Source: Jeotgalibacillus sp. S-D1 (GTDB taxonomy: Bacteria > Bacillota > Bacilli > Bacillales > Jeotgalibacillaceae). Taken from it: a stretch of DNA of 64,000 nucleotides. The stretch lies in contig NZ_SMZR01000004.1 in NCBI RefSeq assembly GCF_004358665.1, positions 62,001 through 126,000 on the forward strand, in the 5' to 3' direction. The translations under genes were made by a program, and so were the position numbers. The first letter of the stretch is position 1, and every line of letters starts with the position of its first letter. Below are positions 50,940 to 59,395 of this stretch, one piece after another. The notes below the pieces were generated by a model. It saw only the letters and a program-made list of their open reading frames with translations. It was not told the DNA's origin and did not search any database.

Positions 50940-51115
50940 TGCTATCACTCCCAAGTTATAGTTTTGCTTTATCCATATCTTTTACAGATACCCTTATTAA
51001 ATGACCGGTAATCATTGAGATTTGAGATTTTTAAATAGTATGAATAGTTGTTCATTCTCTCCTGAACTTAAGATATACTAATAACTACCAATAGTGTAAA
51101 AGGGGGAATGGATAG

Positions 51116-51493
51116 ATGACAGTAAACAGTGGGGATACGTTTCATTGGGAGCGGACATTCACCGAAGATGAGGTTCTTAATTTTGGTCAAATTACAGGCG
51201 ATCAGGGTATACATCATGTAGAGCATGATGATCAGGGCAGATTAATGGTACATGGACTGTTAACGGCCAGTATCGGAACAAAAATCGGCGGAGATTTAAA
51301 TTATATTGCACGTAAGATGACATCTGAATTTATCCGCCCTGTTTTTACCGGTGACACCGTCCGATGTGAAATGAACATTTTAAATGTGACCCAGCATGAT
51401 AAATTCAGTATGGTTGAAGTGAAATCCATCTATCGAAATCAGCATGGAAAAGAAGTATTATTAGCAGCGAGTCAAGGGATAATCCGGGACTAG
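51116..51493 (+). CDS. MaoC-like hydratase (hotdog fold)
   Basis: A 125-residue protein. FGQITGDQGIHHVEHD and GRLMVHGLLTASIGTKIGGD form the hydratase-2 motif with the catalytic D and H. MaoC/PhaJ-type enzymes hydrate enoyl-CoA to (R)-3-hydroxyacyl-CoA. It is the first of three close genes (17 and 25 bp apart) with GNAT and MOSC members. The ATG follows AAAGGGGG. Confidence 0.85.
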   Translation: MTVNSGDTFHWERTFTEDEVLNFGQITGDQGIHHVEHDDQGRLMVHGLLTASIGTKIGGDLNYIARKMTSEFIRPVFTGDTVRCEMNILNVTQHDKFSMVEVKSIYRNQHGKEVLLAASQGIIRD

Positions 51494-51510
51494 AAAGGAA
51501 GTGTCTTGAA

Positions 51511-52023
51511 ATGATTCGAAAAGCGGTACAAGAGGATGCAATGGCAATCAGCAAGGTAAGAATTGATAGCTGGCGTACTACATACGAAGGAATTGTGGAT
51601 CAATCTTACCTTGAAAAAATGAGACCCGAAAAATGGGCAGACCGCTGGAGTGCAGGATTAAACCGGGAGGACTTCATTACATATGTTGCGGAAACGGAAG
51701 GCGATATTCTTGGTTTTGCCATTGCTGGAAGAGAAAGAGAAAAGAAGTACAAGGATTATCAATACGAAATTTGGGCTATTTATGTACTTAAGGAGCATCA
51801 ACGCAAAGGAATTGGACAGCTCCTTGTTTCAAAAATGATCGAAATTCTCTCAGTGGAAGGAGACAGTGGTTTAATTATCTGGGCATTAGATGAAAATCCG
51901 TATACATCATTTTATAAAAAACTCGGAGGAGTCCCTATCAATAATCAATTCTTTGAAATAGAAGGCAAAAAACATAGGGAATCTGCCTACGCATGGGATA
52001 GTTTAAGAGATATTCAGCTGTAG
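51511..52023 (+). CDS. GNAT family N-acetyltransferase
   Basis: A 170-residue GNAT protein. MIRKAVQEDAMAISKVRIDS starts like many GNATs, and YVLKEHQRKGIGQLLVSKMI is the acetyl-CoA-binding loop. The W..TY.G.V/Y segment resembles small-molecule acetyltransferases. The substrate is unknown. It is in an apparent operon with the MaoC-like and MOSC genes. Confidence 0.88.
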   Translation: MIRKAVQEDAMAISKVRIDSWRTTYEGIVDQSYLEKMRPEKWADRWSAGLNREDFITYVAETEGDILGFAIAGREREKKYKDYQYEIWAIYVLKEHQRKGIGQLLVSKMIEILSVEGDSGLIIWALDENPYTSFYKKLGGVPINNQFFEIEGKKHRESAYAWDSLRDIQL

Positions 52024-52048
52024 AAAGAGAAAGGAGGATTGCGGAGGG

Positions 52049-52699
52049 GTGACAACCTATCAAGTACAATCGATCAATATGGGTAAAATCGAAACAATTA
52101 CATATGGCAATAAAACATTTGATTCAGCAATTAGAAAAAAAGCGATCATGCAGCCTGCATGGCTTGGCAAAACCGGTTTTGCTGAGGACGAGCAGGCATA
52201 TGAACACCATGGAGGAACTGAAAAAGCAGTTTGCCTCTATCCGTATGACTATTTCGAGTACTGGCAGGATTTGCTGGGCCATCTCGATCATGACGCGCTA
52301 TTTGGCGAAAACTTATCAACTCTTGGATTAACTGAAAACAACACGCACGCAGGAGACATCTTTCAACTGGGTGATGCCATTATTCAAGTAACAGAGCCGA
52401 GACAGCCCTGCTACAAGCTTGCTGCAAAATACAGCGTGCCTGATATGGTTGCGCGTATGCAGCATTCCGGTTATACGGGGTGGATGTACAGAGTCATCAA
52501 AGAGGGGTTCGTTTCTCCAGGGGATAATCTATTTTTACTTAAACAGGACCCACAACGTATTTCAATCGCTTATATTAATGAAGTAAAGTTTAATAAGCAG
52601 GCGTCTGTGGAACAGATAAACAGTATTTTAGCTGTAGATGCTCTTTCAGCCACTTTAAGAGACAGCTTGTTAAAGAGAAAAGATAAAAAGAAAACCTGA
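52049..52699 (+). CDS. MOSC domain protein (YiiM-like)
   Basis: A 216-residue MOSC protein. KAVCLYPYDYFEYW, LFGENLSTLGLTENNTHAGD and the active-site-type RQPCYKLA (conserved Cys) match the YiiM branch, which handles molybdenum-cofactor-dependent reduction of N-hydroxylated compounds. The C-terminal helical 3-alpha part follows. It starts with GTG behind two GGAGG sequences. No molybdenum-cofactor genes are visible nearby. Confidence 0.88.
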   Translation: MTTYQVQSINMGKIETITYGNKTFDSAIRKKAIMQPAWLGKTGFAEDEQAYEHHGGTEKAVCLYPYDYFEYWQDLLGHLDHDALFGENLSTLGLTENNTHAGDIFQLGDAIIQVTEPRQPCYKLAAKYSVPDMVARMQHSGYTGWMYRVIKEGFVSPGDNLFLLKQDPQRISIAYINEVKFNKQASVEQINSILAVDALSATLRDSLLKRKDKKKT

Positions 52700-52711
52700 T
52701 ACACAGAACAG

Positions 52712-52748
52712 CCCTGAATTTCCGCGTACGGGAAACAGGGTTTTTTTG
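52712..52748 (+). terminator. Terminator after the MOSC gene
   Basis: CCCTGAATTTCC pairs with GGGAAACAGGG with a small internal loop, followed by TTTTTTT. Confidence 0.85.
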
Positions 52749-52871
52749 TGCATTTCAACAGATATCTCACCCTATTAGCTTAGTATTTTTCATTAACATA
52801 ATTTAGATTTTATATGGTAGGATATACAAATGGATTATTTTCGGAAAACGAAAGAAAACGGGTGAGTATAG

Positions 52872-53846
52872 ATGAAAGCTTCTAATGTATATATATGGCT
52901 GGTAGCGCTGATGGTGGTATGGGGATTGAATGTGGTCGCATTGAAGCTGCTGGTCGAAGCGTTTGACCCGATTGCTATGACCTCCCTGAGAATTTTATTT
53001 GCCGGTGCCAGTGTACTCGTCATTTTATCATTTATGAGGAAATTCAGGCTGCCTACAGGAAAAGAGATGGGGGTTATTACAGTAATTGGGCTATTTAATG
53101 TTGTTGGCCACCATTATTTTTTATCTGTAGGCTTAACCAAAACGTCAGCGGTTAATGCAGGTCTTATTTTGGGATTGATTCCTATATTTACGGCCATTGC
53201 AGCAATGATTTTCTTAAAGGCGAAACTGACTCCATTAAAGCTGTTGGGAATTATTATTGGATTTATCGGCGTTACGCTTGTTGTACTCGCTGGAAGTCAA
53301 GGAGCATTTCACGTAGCGATGGGGGACATATACATTTTTCTCGCAGGTCTGACCCAGGCTATTAGCTTTGTATTGATAAAAAAAACGTCTGCACCTATGG
53401 ATGTTTTACTTTTGACAGGCTGGATGATGATTGTCGGCAGTCTTATACTCATGATGATCAGCCTGGCAACCGAACCTTCGGGATTTACCACACTGCTGAA
53501 CGGAGAAGGTTATCAGTACGCTCTCTTTTTCGCCTCTGCTTTATTAGCCACATGCCTGGGACATATGATTTACAATAGTGCCATTCGTTTAATTGGTCCC
53601 AGTGAATCGGCAGTATTTACGAATCTAAACCTGCTGTTCTCAATAACGGGGGCAGCTATCCTGTTAAATGAAGATCTTTACGTTGAGCAGCTTCTTGGTT
53701 TTATTTTTATCGTGTTCGGCGTTATATCAGGCAGCGGAGCGGTAGATCACTGGATCCAGAAGAGAAAAACCGGCAGAACAGCTTTATTGGAACAAGCATA
53801 CCAAGCAGAAAAAGTACCGCAACAAAAAAGGAAGACAAACTCGTAG
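52872..53846 (+). CDS. EamA/DMT family transporter
   Basis: A 324-residue protein with ten hydrophobic segments in two EamA repeats. WGLNVVALKLLVEAFDPIAM and LGLIPIFTAIAAMIFLKAKL are in the first repeat and ESAVFTNLNLLFSITGAAIL in the second. The basic soluble tail (QKRKTGRTALLEQAYQAEKV) is cytoplasmic. It is a metabolite exporter of unknown substrate. The ATG follows GGGTGA. A dispersed repeat, not a gene, follows. Confidence 0.88.
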   Translation: MKASNVYIWLVALMVVWGLNVVALKLLVEAFDPIAMTSLRILFAGASVLVILSFMRKFRLPTGKEMGVITVIGLFNVVGHHYFLSVGLTKTSAVNAGLILGLIPIFTAIAAMIFLKAKLTPLKLLGIIIGFIGVTLVVLAGSQGAFHVAMGDIYIFLAGLTQAISFVLIKKTSAPMDVLLLTGWMMIVGSLILMMISLATEPSGFTTLLNGEGYQYALFFASALLATCLGHMIYNSAIRLIGPSESAVFTNLNLLFSITGAAILLNEDLYVEQLLGFIFIVFGVISGSGAVDHWIQKRKTGRTALLEQAYQAEKVPQQKRKTNS

Positions 53847-53978
53847 TTATTTGACAGGTTTGAAAAAGTAATGGAATAGATGCTCATTTTAAAAACTTTT
53901 TCATTGGTTTCGGCTATTTTGCTTTCTTTTTTGTTGAACTTTTTTAAAATATAAATTCGACTGTTACATTTGTACACC

Positions 53979-54109
53979 GTTGATTGGAGCTGATAGTGCG
54001 AGACTCCTGCGGGATGTAGCGGGAGAGGTGAGACCTCTGAAACTCAGGAGCGCTTGAAGATGGCTCACCCCCGCCCCGCGGAAAGCGAGTGCATTCAGCG
54101 GAAATCAAC
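53979..54109 (+). repeat. Dispersed GC-rich palindromic repeat (copy A)
   Basis: 131 bp bounded by GTTGATTGGAGC and GCGGAAATCAAC, so the ends are inverted (GTTGATT/AATCAAC). Inside are GCGAGACTCCTGCGGGA, GCGGGAGAGGTGAGACC and CCCGCGGAAAGCGAG, the standard blocks of an intergenic repeat common in Bacillaceae. It occupies the otherwise empty 367-bp gap 53847-54213 and could fold into long stems as RNA. Confidence 0.85.
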
Positions 54110-54213
54110 AACTCCGTTTAAAAAACCCTTATATAAATATTAACCGAATTCCTCTCACAGTAAGAACTTATTCATGTAAAATAAAGGTGTTGAATAAGAA
54201 GGGAGTTATAATC

Positions 54214-55002
54214 ATGGCTTTGATTAAATGTAATTTCTTTTCTGAAATACTTGGAATTAATACCAGCATGACAGTCATCTTGCCTGAGCAAACCACAAAT
54301 CAAATCGGGATGCAGTCTGTGAAAGGGAGAGATTTGCATCCTGTCCTTTTTCTGCTGCATGGTTTATCGGACGATGATTCAATCTGGCTTCGCCGGACTT
54401 CAATCGAGCGATATGTATCTGAACTCGGGCTTGCTGTTGTTATGCCGGATGTCCACAGAAGCTTTTATACCGATATGGAGCATGGGCAGCGCTATTGGAC
54501 GTTTATAAGTGAAGAACTGCCAGCTGCAGCCCGGTCATTTTTCCCGTTATCTGATAAAAGAGAGGATAACTTTGTGGCGGGACTTTCAATGGGCGGTTAC
54601 GGGGCTTTTAAGCTGGCTTTGCGGAAACCTGAAAGCTTCTCTGCTGCTGCAAGCCTATCAGGCGTAATGAAAGTTAAGAATTTTTCCGAACGTTCAAGTG
54701 AACCATATCGCGATTACAGCCTGATATTTGGAAATCGGCAGGTGGAAGGAACAGAAGATGATGTAATCTGGCTGGCTGATAAAATCGATAAAAGCCATGT
54801 GCCGAAACCGATGCTGTTTCAATGCTGTGGAACAGAGGATCATTTAATAAAAGAAAATAAAGAGTTTAATGAACTATGTAAAAAAACATCATTTGACCAT
54901 ACATACATAGAAGATCCGGGGCGGACACACTCCTGGGATTACTGGGATGAAAAAATCCAGGAAGTGCTGGAATGGCTGCCGTTGGAACGAGGGAATAATT
55001 GA
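54214..55002 (+). CDS. Alpha/beta-hydrolase esterase (EstA/tributyrin esterase-like)
   Basis: A 262-residue hydrolase. FLLHGLSDDDSIWLRRTSIE forms the oxyanion region, AGLSMGGYGAFKLAL holds the nucleophilic Ser (GLSMGG), and GRTHSWDYWDEKI supplies the catalytic His. It resembles S-formylglutathione hydrolase-like and tributyrin esterases. The true substrate is unknown. I start at the ATG at 54214, 9 nt after AAGGGAG. A strong terminator follows. Confidence 0.88.
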   Translation: MALIKCNFFSEILGINTSMTVILPEQTTNQIGMQSVKGRDLHPVLFLLHGLSDDDSIWLRRTSIERYVSELGLAVVMPDVHRSFYTDMEHGQRYWTFISEELPAAARSFFPLSDKREDNFVAGLSMGGYGAFKLALRKPESFSAAASLSGVMKVKNFSERSSEPYRDYSLIFGNRQVEGTEDDVIWLADKIDKSHVPKPMLFQCCGTEDHLIKENKEFNELCKKTSFDHTYIEDPGRTHSWDYWDEKIQEVLEWLPLERGNN

Positions 55003-55046
55003 AGAAACAAGAATATTTGGTCATTATTGATGACCAAATGTAACAA

Positions 55047-55080
55047 AAAGGCATCTTCTCTGACAGAAGATGCCTTTCGT
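55047..55080. terminator. Bidirectional terminator between the esterase and DUF2178-like genes
   Basis: AAAGGCATCTTCT pairs perfectly with AGAAGATGCCTTT across CTGAC; T-rich sequence lies on both sides. Confidence 0.88.
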
Positions 55081-55124
55081 TTATTATTTTCCGGGAAATA
55101 ATTGACGGATTTTGAAAGCCAAAG

Positions 55125-55598
55125 CTAATTTTGAAGTTTTCGAATGGTGATATAATAGCTGATCCATTGAATAAAGGGTATTAATAGAACGATCCATAGA
55201 AAAAAGTATGGAGTGACAGGATTCACCAATGGCTGGAGCGTCATTAAAACAATTACTACCGGCAGAGTGTAGGTCAGTGAAATATAAGCGTTTCGGCATG
55301 CGTTTGCTGTGATGGAGCGTTCTCTTTCATCTTGTTCGGAAAATTCTGGTGGAAGCATAATCTTTTTAAACGTTAAGGAGTCTTTTGAAGAACGTTTTAC
55401 AAGATAAAAGCTTATAGCGGCCAAAAGAAACATGATAAAAAATGGAGCTAACGGAATGGTAATGTCGAACCCTTCAGTCTTGCGGTAAACCATGTTTGCA
55501 AAGGCTTGATTCGCATCAAGAAAAATAGCAGCAGCCCATCCAATACAGATCAGAGACAATACATTGACAGCGATAAACCATGTTGTTCTACTTCCCAT
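55125..55598 (-). CDS. Four-helix membrane protein (DUF2178-like)
   Basis: A 157-residue protein with four membrane helices (FIAVNVLSLICIGWAAAIF, PLAPFFIMFLLAAISFYLV, YISLTYTLPVVIVLMTL and TPYFFLWIVLLIPFIQWISY). A cytoplasmic loop has EFSEQDERERSITANACRNA, the DER-xxx-I-xx-A feature of DUF2178-type proteins. It overlaps the XRE regulator gene by 11 bp. Such XRE/membrane pairs are common in Firmicutes; the function is unknown. Confidence 0.75.
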   Translation of the reverse strand: MGSRTTWFIAVNVLSLICIGWAAAIFLDANQAFANMVYRKTEGFDITIPLAPFFIMFLLAAISFYLVKRSSKDSLTFKKIMLPPEFSEQDERERSITANACRNAYISLTYTLPVVIVLMTLQPLVNPVTPYFFLWIVLLIPFIQWISYYITIRKLQN

Positions 55599-55803
55599 CT
55601 TTTTCTCCTCCCAGCCAAAATAATTCTTCCATCTTCACATTAAATACCTGACAAATTGTTAAGCCTAATAACAACGATGGAACGTAATCCTGCTTTTCGA
55701 TGGCTGCAATGGTCTGGCGTGTAACGGTTACTTTTGTCGCCAGCTCCTCCTGAGTCATCTGGTGCACAGCCCGCAGCTCCCGCACCCGGTTTCGTATAAC
55801 CAT
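55588..55803 (-). CDS. Small XRE-family transcriptional regulator
   Basis: A 71-residue protein that is nearly all helix-turn-helix: IRNRVRELRAVHQMTQEELA followed by VTVTRQTIAAIEKQDYVPSL and a short tail. I start at the ATG at 55803, 9 nt after GGAG, instead of the upstream ATG at 55818. It probably controls its own two-gene operon with the membrane protein; inverted repeats upstream fit this. Confidence 0.88.
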   Translation of the reverse strand: MVIRNRVRELRAVHQMTQEELATKVTVTRQTIAAIEKQDYVPSLLLGLTICQVFNVKMEELFWLGGEKDGK

Positions 55804-55818
55804 AGCTAACAGCTCCAT

Positions 55819-55872
55819 TTGTTAAGTTTATTTAACATATTATTCTGTTTAATTGTAAAGGTGACTTAACAA
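55819..55872. promoter_or_regulatory. Inverted repeat operator region of the XRE operon
   Basis: TTGTTAAGT (55819-55827) and ACTTAACAA (55864-55872) are exact reverse complements 54 bp apart end to end. TATTTAACAT is repeated directly at 55829 and 55884. The spacing would allow two dimers to bind around the promoter. Confidence 0.55.
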
Positions 55873-55912
55873 AAAGTAAAGTGTATTTAACATTTAATTT
55901 TTAAAATTCCTA

Positions 55913-55943
55913 TTGACCCTCACGTAACGTGATGCCTTATAGT
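55913..55943 (+). promoter_or_regulatory. MerR-type promoter with 19-bp spacer
   Basis: TTGACC (55913-55918), a 19-bp spacer and TATAGT (55938-55943). The spacer is the imperfect palindrome CTCACGTAACGTGATG, close to the Mta/BmrR/TipA-type operators. Long spacers are typical of promoters that MerR proteins activate by twisting DNA. Confidence 0.8.
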
Positions 55944-55964
55944 CAGTATTGAAAGGAGGATTTA

Positions 55965-56711
55965 ATGATGCCGTTTAAAGTAAAAGAGGTAGCAGAAATA
56001 GTTGGGATCAGTGTGCGTACACTGCATCATTACGACGATATTGGATTATTGATGCCTGATGAGATCAGTGAATCAGGCTACCGTCTTTATTCAGACGAAA
56101 ATCTTGAGACGCTGCAACAGATCCTTTTTTTCAGAGAGCTTGACTTTCCTTTAAAAAGGATTAAGGAAATTCTTACAAGCCCTTCTTTTGATCGTGAAGA
56201 AGCGTTGCAATTGCATCGTCAAATGCTGCTAAATAAGAGAAATAAATTAGATCAATTGCTCGTTTCAATCGACAAAACGATTCAGCACATGAAAGGAGAA
56301 ATTATGATGAGCAATGAAGAGAAGTTTGATGGATTTGATTTTAGTCATAACCCTTACGAACAAGAAGCGAGAGATCGCTGGGGGGATCAGGCAGTGGATC
56401 AGTCCAAAGAGAAGATTGGCAATCTGTCGAAGGTTCAACAGCAAAATATGAAAGATGAGATGGAGGATTTATATAATCGAATGGCAGCGATTCGGCATTT
56501 ACCACCAAATTCTAAAGAAGCACAGAGCTTAACACATGAATGGTTCACTTGGCTAAACACAATTGGAAGCTATTCGTTAGAAGCATTTAAAGGTCTTGGT
56601 GAAATGTATGTAAACGACGAGCGTTTTACCAGTAACATTGATAAATTTGGTGATGGATTGGCGGCGTTTTTAAATGAGTCAATGACAGTCTACGCTAATA
56701 AAAGAAAATAA
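55965..56711 (+). CDS. MerR-TipAS family regulator (Mta-like)
   Basis: A 248-residue protein. The N-terminal MerR domain (KVKEVAEIVGISVRTLHHYD, DIGLLMPDEISESGYRLYS) is followed by a dimerisation helix and a C-terminal TipAS domain (about residues 110-248, with HEWFTWLNTIGSYSLEAFKG). TipAS domains bind antibiotics or other lipophilic ligands; Mta of B. subtilis activates multidrug exporters. The 19-bp-spacer promoter just upstream implies autoactivation. No exporter gene is adjacent. Confidence 0.9.
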   Translation: MMPFKVKEVAEIVGISVRTLHHYDDIGLLMPDEISESGYRLYSDENLETLQQILFFRELDFPLKRIKEILTSPSFDREEALQLHRQMLLNKRNKLDQLLVSIDKTIQHMKGEIMMSNEEKFDGFDFSHNPYEQEARDRWGDQAVDQSKEKIGNLSKVQQQNMKDEMEDLYNRMAAIRHLPPNSKEAQSLTHEWFTWLNTIGSYSLEAFKGLGEMYVNDERFTSNIDKFGDGLAAFLNESMTVYANKRK

Positions 56712-56737
56712 TTAGAATAAGTATGCCTTATCATGTA

Positions 56738-56785
56738 AACCCTCAATGGTAATAGGGAACTTCCCTCACCATGAGGGTTATTAAA
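56738..56785 (+). terminator. Hairpin terminator after the MerR gene
   Basis: AACCCTCA and GGT pair with ACC and GAGGGTT; the downstream sequence ATTAAAATT is only moderately T-rich. Confidence 0.6.
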
Positions 56786-56861
56786 ATTCCACTATACAAT
56801 AAAGGGAAGCAGCCGTATCATCACGAATATCTATTATTACTCCAGTGAAAGAGGTGAAGAT

Positions 56862-57347
56862 ATGAGGAAATGGATAAAAGGGATAGAGATTAATGCTCCT
56901 ATTGAGCAGGTATGGAAATTACTTGATGGGTCGCTTGAAGATATGCAGAAAATCATGCCCGAGGTGATGGAAAATGAGCCTGTAAAAGTAACGGAAGAGG
57001 TAATTGGCAGCGTTCATCGTCAAAAATATAAAGAAGGAAAACGCATTATGGAGTACGATGTAGAAGTGCTGGAATATGAAAATGGTATTGAAAAGAAAAA
57101 ATTGAAGATTGAATTTGTATTAGCGGATATGTTTAGAATTACTGCATTATATGAAGTACTTAAGCTTGAGGAAAACAAGACGTTTCTGCGCTATACTGTC
57201 ACCAACACACCGTTGAAATGGTATGTTCAATTATTTTTGTTATTTTCTACTGAAAAAACTGTGAATAAATTTTTAGAGCGAGTAAAAGATGTGGCGGAAG
57301 CAGAAAGTAATAAAGAAGAAAAAAACCCATTGAGTCCCCTTGAATAA
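56862..57347 (+). CDS. SRPBCC family protein
   Basis: A 161-residue protein with the SRPBCC start pattern (GIEINAPIEQVWKLLDGS), alternating strands in the middle (IGSVHRQKYKEGKRIMEYDV) and a long C-terminal helix (TVNKFLERVKDVAEAE). This is a lipid- or ligand-binding fold; the ligand is unknown. The ATG follows AAAGAGGTGAAG. The stop lies within the 5' part of a terminator. Confidence 0.82.
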   Translation: MRKWIKGIEINAPIEQVWKLLDGSLEDMQKIMPEVMENEPVKVTEEVIGSVHRQKYKEGKRIMEYDVEVLEYENGIEKKKLKIEFVLADMFRITALYEVLKLEENKTFLRYTVTNTPLKWYVQLFLLFSTEKTVNKFLERVKDVAEAESNKEEKNPLSPLE

Positions 57348-57371
57348 TTGGGGTTTCAATGGTTTTTATTT
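57323..57371 (+). terminator. Terminator overlapping the SRPBCC gene end
   Basis: ACCCATTGA and CCCC pair with GGGG and TCAATGGT, followed by TTTTATTTTT. Confidence 0.8.
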
Positions 57372-57518
57372 TTATCCCAGTAATTTCCTTCAAACGCATC
57401 GGTTTTTAGCGGTATTGGGAAGTGATTCAATAGATTTTGATTGGTGTGCAGGCAGTTGTTTCTCCTCATTTACTAATGGGTAAAGTAGAAAGCATGCCAT
57501 ATAAAGGAGAGAAAATGA

Positions 57519-59369
57519 ATGAAGCGATTTGCTGGAAAATATGGAGATTATATTCTTTATGTGGCCCTTTTGCTGGCAAAGCTATATGCGTTCAGCATTG
57601 CCACCCGAACGAATTTTGATTTTATATTGCTAATCGTCAGTCTGGGGAGTATTTTTTTGCTGTCCTTTTGGATACTTTCGATTGCCCCCCGTAAAAGAAG
57701 GTGGATGCTGGTAGGATTTAGCATTCTAATCACATTCCTGTTTGTTTCAAATATCTGGTATTATCGATATTTTACTGATTTTTTATCTGTTTCCCTTATT
57801 GTTCAACTACCTCAAATGGGCGATGTGGGTGGCGGTATGCAGGATTTGGTATACTGGTCTGATTTTTTATTTTTTCTCGACACGATCATTTTAATGGTTT
57901 TCTTGTGGTTTGACCGGAAACGAACCTTTGGTCAGTATCCCGCTGCAAGCCGGATAAAAGCTGTTGCAGCAGCAGGAACCGCAGGTGTTCTTCTTTTTAT
58001 AACTCCTCTTGTACTAAATGCTTCTGATCGTAATGAATGGCTGGGCCAGGATTCTTTATCCAATATTCGAAGCTATTATAAGATGGGTTTGATTGGGTAC
58101 CATGGACTTGATTTGGTGAAAGAGATCGATGAAAGATGGATAGAGCCCGCAAGCTTGTCGAATGCAGAACGAAAGAGAGTTACAGAATATTTTCAAGGGA
58201 AAGAATCCCCGACCGTCAAAGCTTTGGAAGAAAAACCGAATATTATTGTGATTCAACTGGAGTCTTTTCAGTCTTCTCTTATTGGCAAAGAGATCGATGG
58301 CCAGGAACTAACCCCTAATTTAAATAAATTCAAGGATCAAACGATGTACTTCCCGAACTTTTATCATCAGGCACATCAAGGGCGTACCTCAGATGCGGAA
58401 TTTATTGTCAACACCTCTTTCTACCCTTTAAAATCGGGATCTGTCTATACAAGATATCCAGATCATTCATTTGACTCGCTGCCAGAGCAGGTGAAAAAAG
58501 CGGGTTATGAAACAGCTGCTTTTCATGCTTTTCGACCGGATTTTTGGAATCGGGACCAGATGTACGAAAACTTTGGGTTCGATCATTTTTATAGTATTGA
58601 AGATTTTCCGCCTGGAGAGGAAATAGGAATGACACTTAATGACCGGGATTTCTTCTTAAGTGGAGCCGATAAGTTAAGTGAGATGGACAAACCATTTTAT
58701 GGGTTTATGGTCGCACTGACCAGCCACACTCCCTATGAGTATCCAGAGGACAAGCAGGAACTGGATTTAAGCAGCTTTGATGAAGGAATAATTAGAAGCT
58801 ATTATCATACTATTCATTATGTCGATAGCGCATTTGGTGACATGGTAACAAAACTTAAAGAAGAAGATCTTTGGGATAATTCACTTATTGTTGTATATGG
58901 CGATCATGATAGCGGATTGTATCAGCCTGGACGTGACATGGCAATCGATGAAAATGCTGAAACGTCTGTTGATTATTTAAATCTCGGAAAAAAAGTGCCC
59001 TTGTTTATAAAAAAACCTAATCAGCAGGAAGGAGAAACAGTTGAAAAAAGTGGAGGCCAGATTGATATCGCTCCGACTGTGCTGTCATTGCTTGGAATCG
59101 AACCAGAATATATGATGGGGAATTCGTTAGTAAATGATAAGGAGAGTACTACTGTTTTTCGCGATGGATCATTCGTGACTGATGATGTCTATTATCAGGA
59201 GGATCTATCAGGAGTAAGGGGCGCTGGTCAATGTTATTCCCTCGAGACAGAAGAAAAAATCTCTTCTGCTGAATGCGAGCCTTGGATGGAAAAGACGGCA
59301 CTGGAATTAAGACTGTCAGATCTTGTGATAAGAAAAAACGCCATTTATCAGTTGAAAAACAAACAATGA
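57519..59369 (+). CDS. LTA synthase family phosphatidylglycerol glycerophosphotransferase
   Basis: A 616-residue protein. Five N-terminal membrane helices (to about residue 170) precede an extracellular sulfatase-fold domain. NIIVIQLESFQSS, the catalytic T290 in GRTSDAEF, YGFMVALTSHTPYEYP and VVYGDHDSGLY (metal ligands) identify the LtaS/YfnI/YqgS/YvgJ family. It polymerises or primes glycerol-phosphate lipoteichoic acid from phosphatidylglycerol. Which paralogue this is cannot be decided. The start follows AAAGGAGAG. The DUF1206 gene begins 26 bp downstream. Confidence 0.92.
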   Translation: MKRFAGKYGDYILYVALLLAKLYAFSIATRTNFDFILLIVSLGSIFLLSFWILSIAPRKRRWMLVGFSILITFLFVSNIWYYRYFTDFLSVSLIVQLPQMGDVGGGMQDLVYWSDFLFFLDTIILMVFLWFDRKRTFGQYPAASRIKAVAAAGTAGVLLFITPLVLNASDRNEWLGQDSLSNIRSYYKMGLIGYHGLDLVKEIDERWIEPASLSNAERKRVTEYFQGKESPTVKALEEKPNIIVIQLESFQSSLIGKEIDGQELTPNLNKFKDQTMYFPNFYHQAHQGRTSDAEFIVNTSFYPLKSGSVYTRYPDHSFDSLPEQVKKAGYETAAFHAFRPDFWNRDQMYENFGFDHFYSIEDFPPGEEIGMTLNDRDFFLSGADKLSEMDKPFYGFMVALTSHTPYEYPEDKQELDLSSFDEGIIRSYYHTIHYVDSAFGDMVTKLKEEDLWDNSLIVVYGDHDSGLYQPGRDMAIDENAETSVDYLNLGKKVPLFIKKPNQQEGETVEKSGGQIDIAPTVLSLLGIEPEYMMGNSLVNDKESTTVFRDGSFVTDDVYYQEDLSGVRGAGQCYSLETEEKISSAECEPWMEKTALELRLSDLVIRKNAIYQLKNKQ

Positions 59370-59395
59370 AATTTAAAAAAGAGGGATGATGGCAT

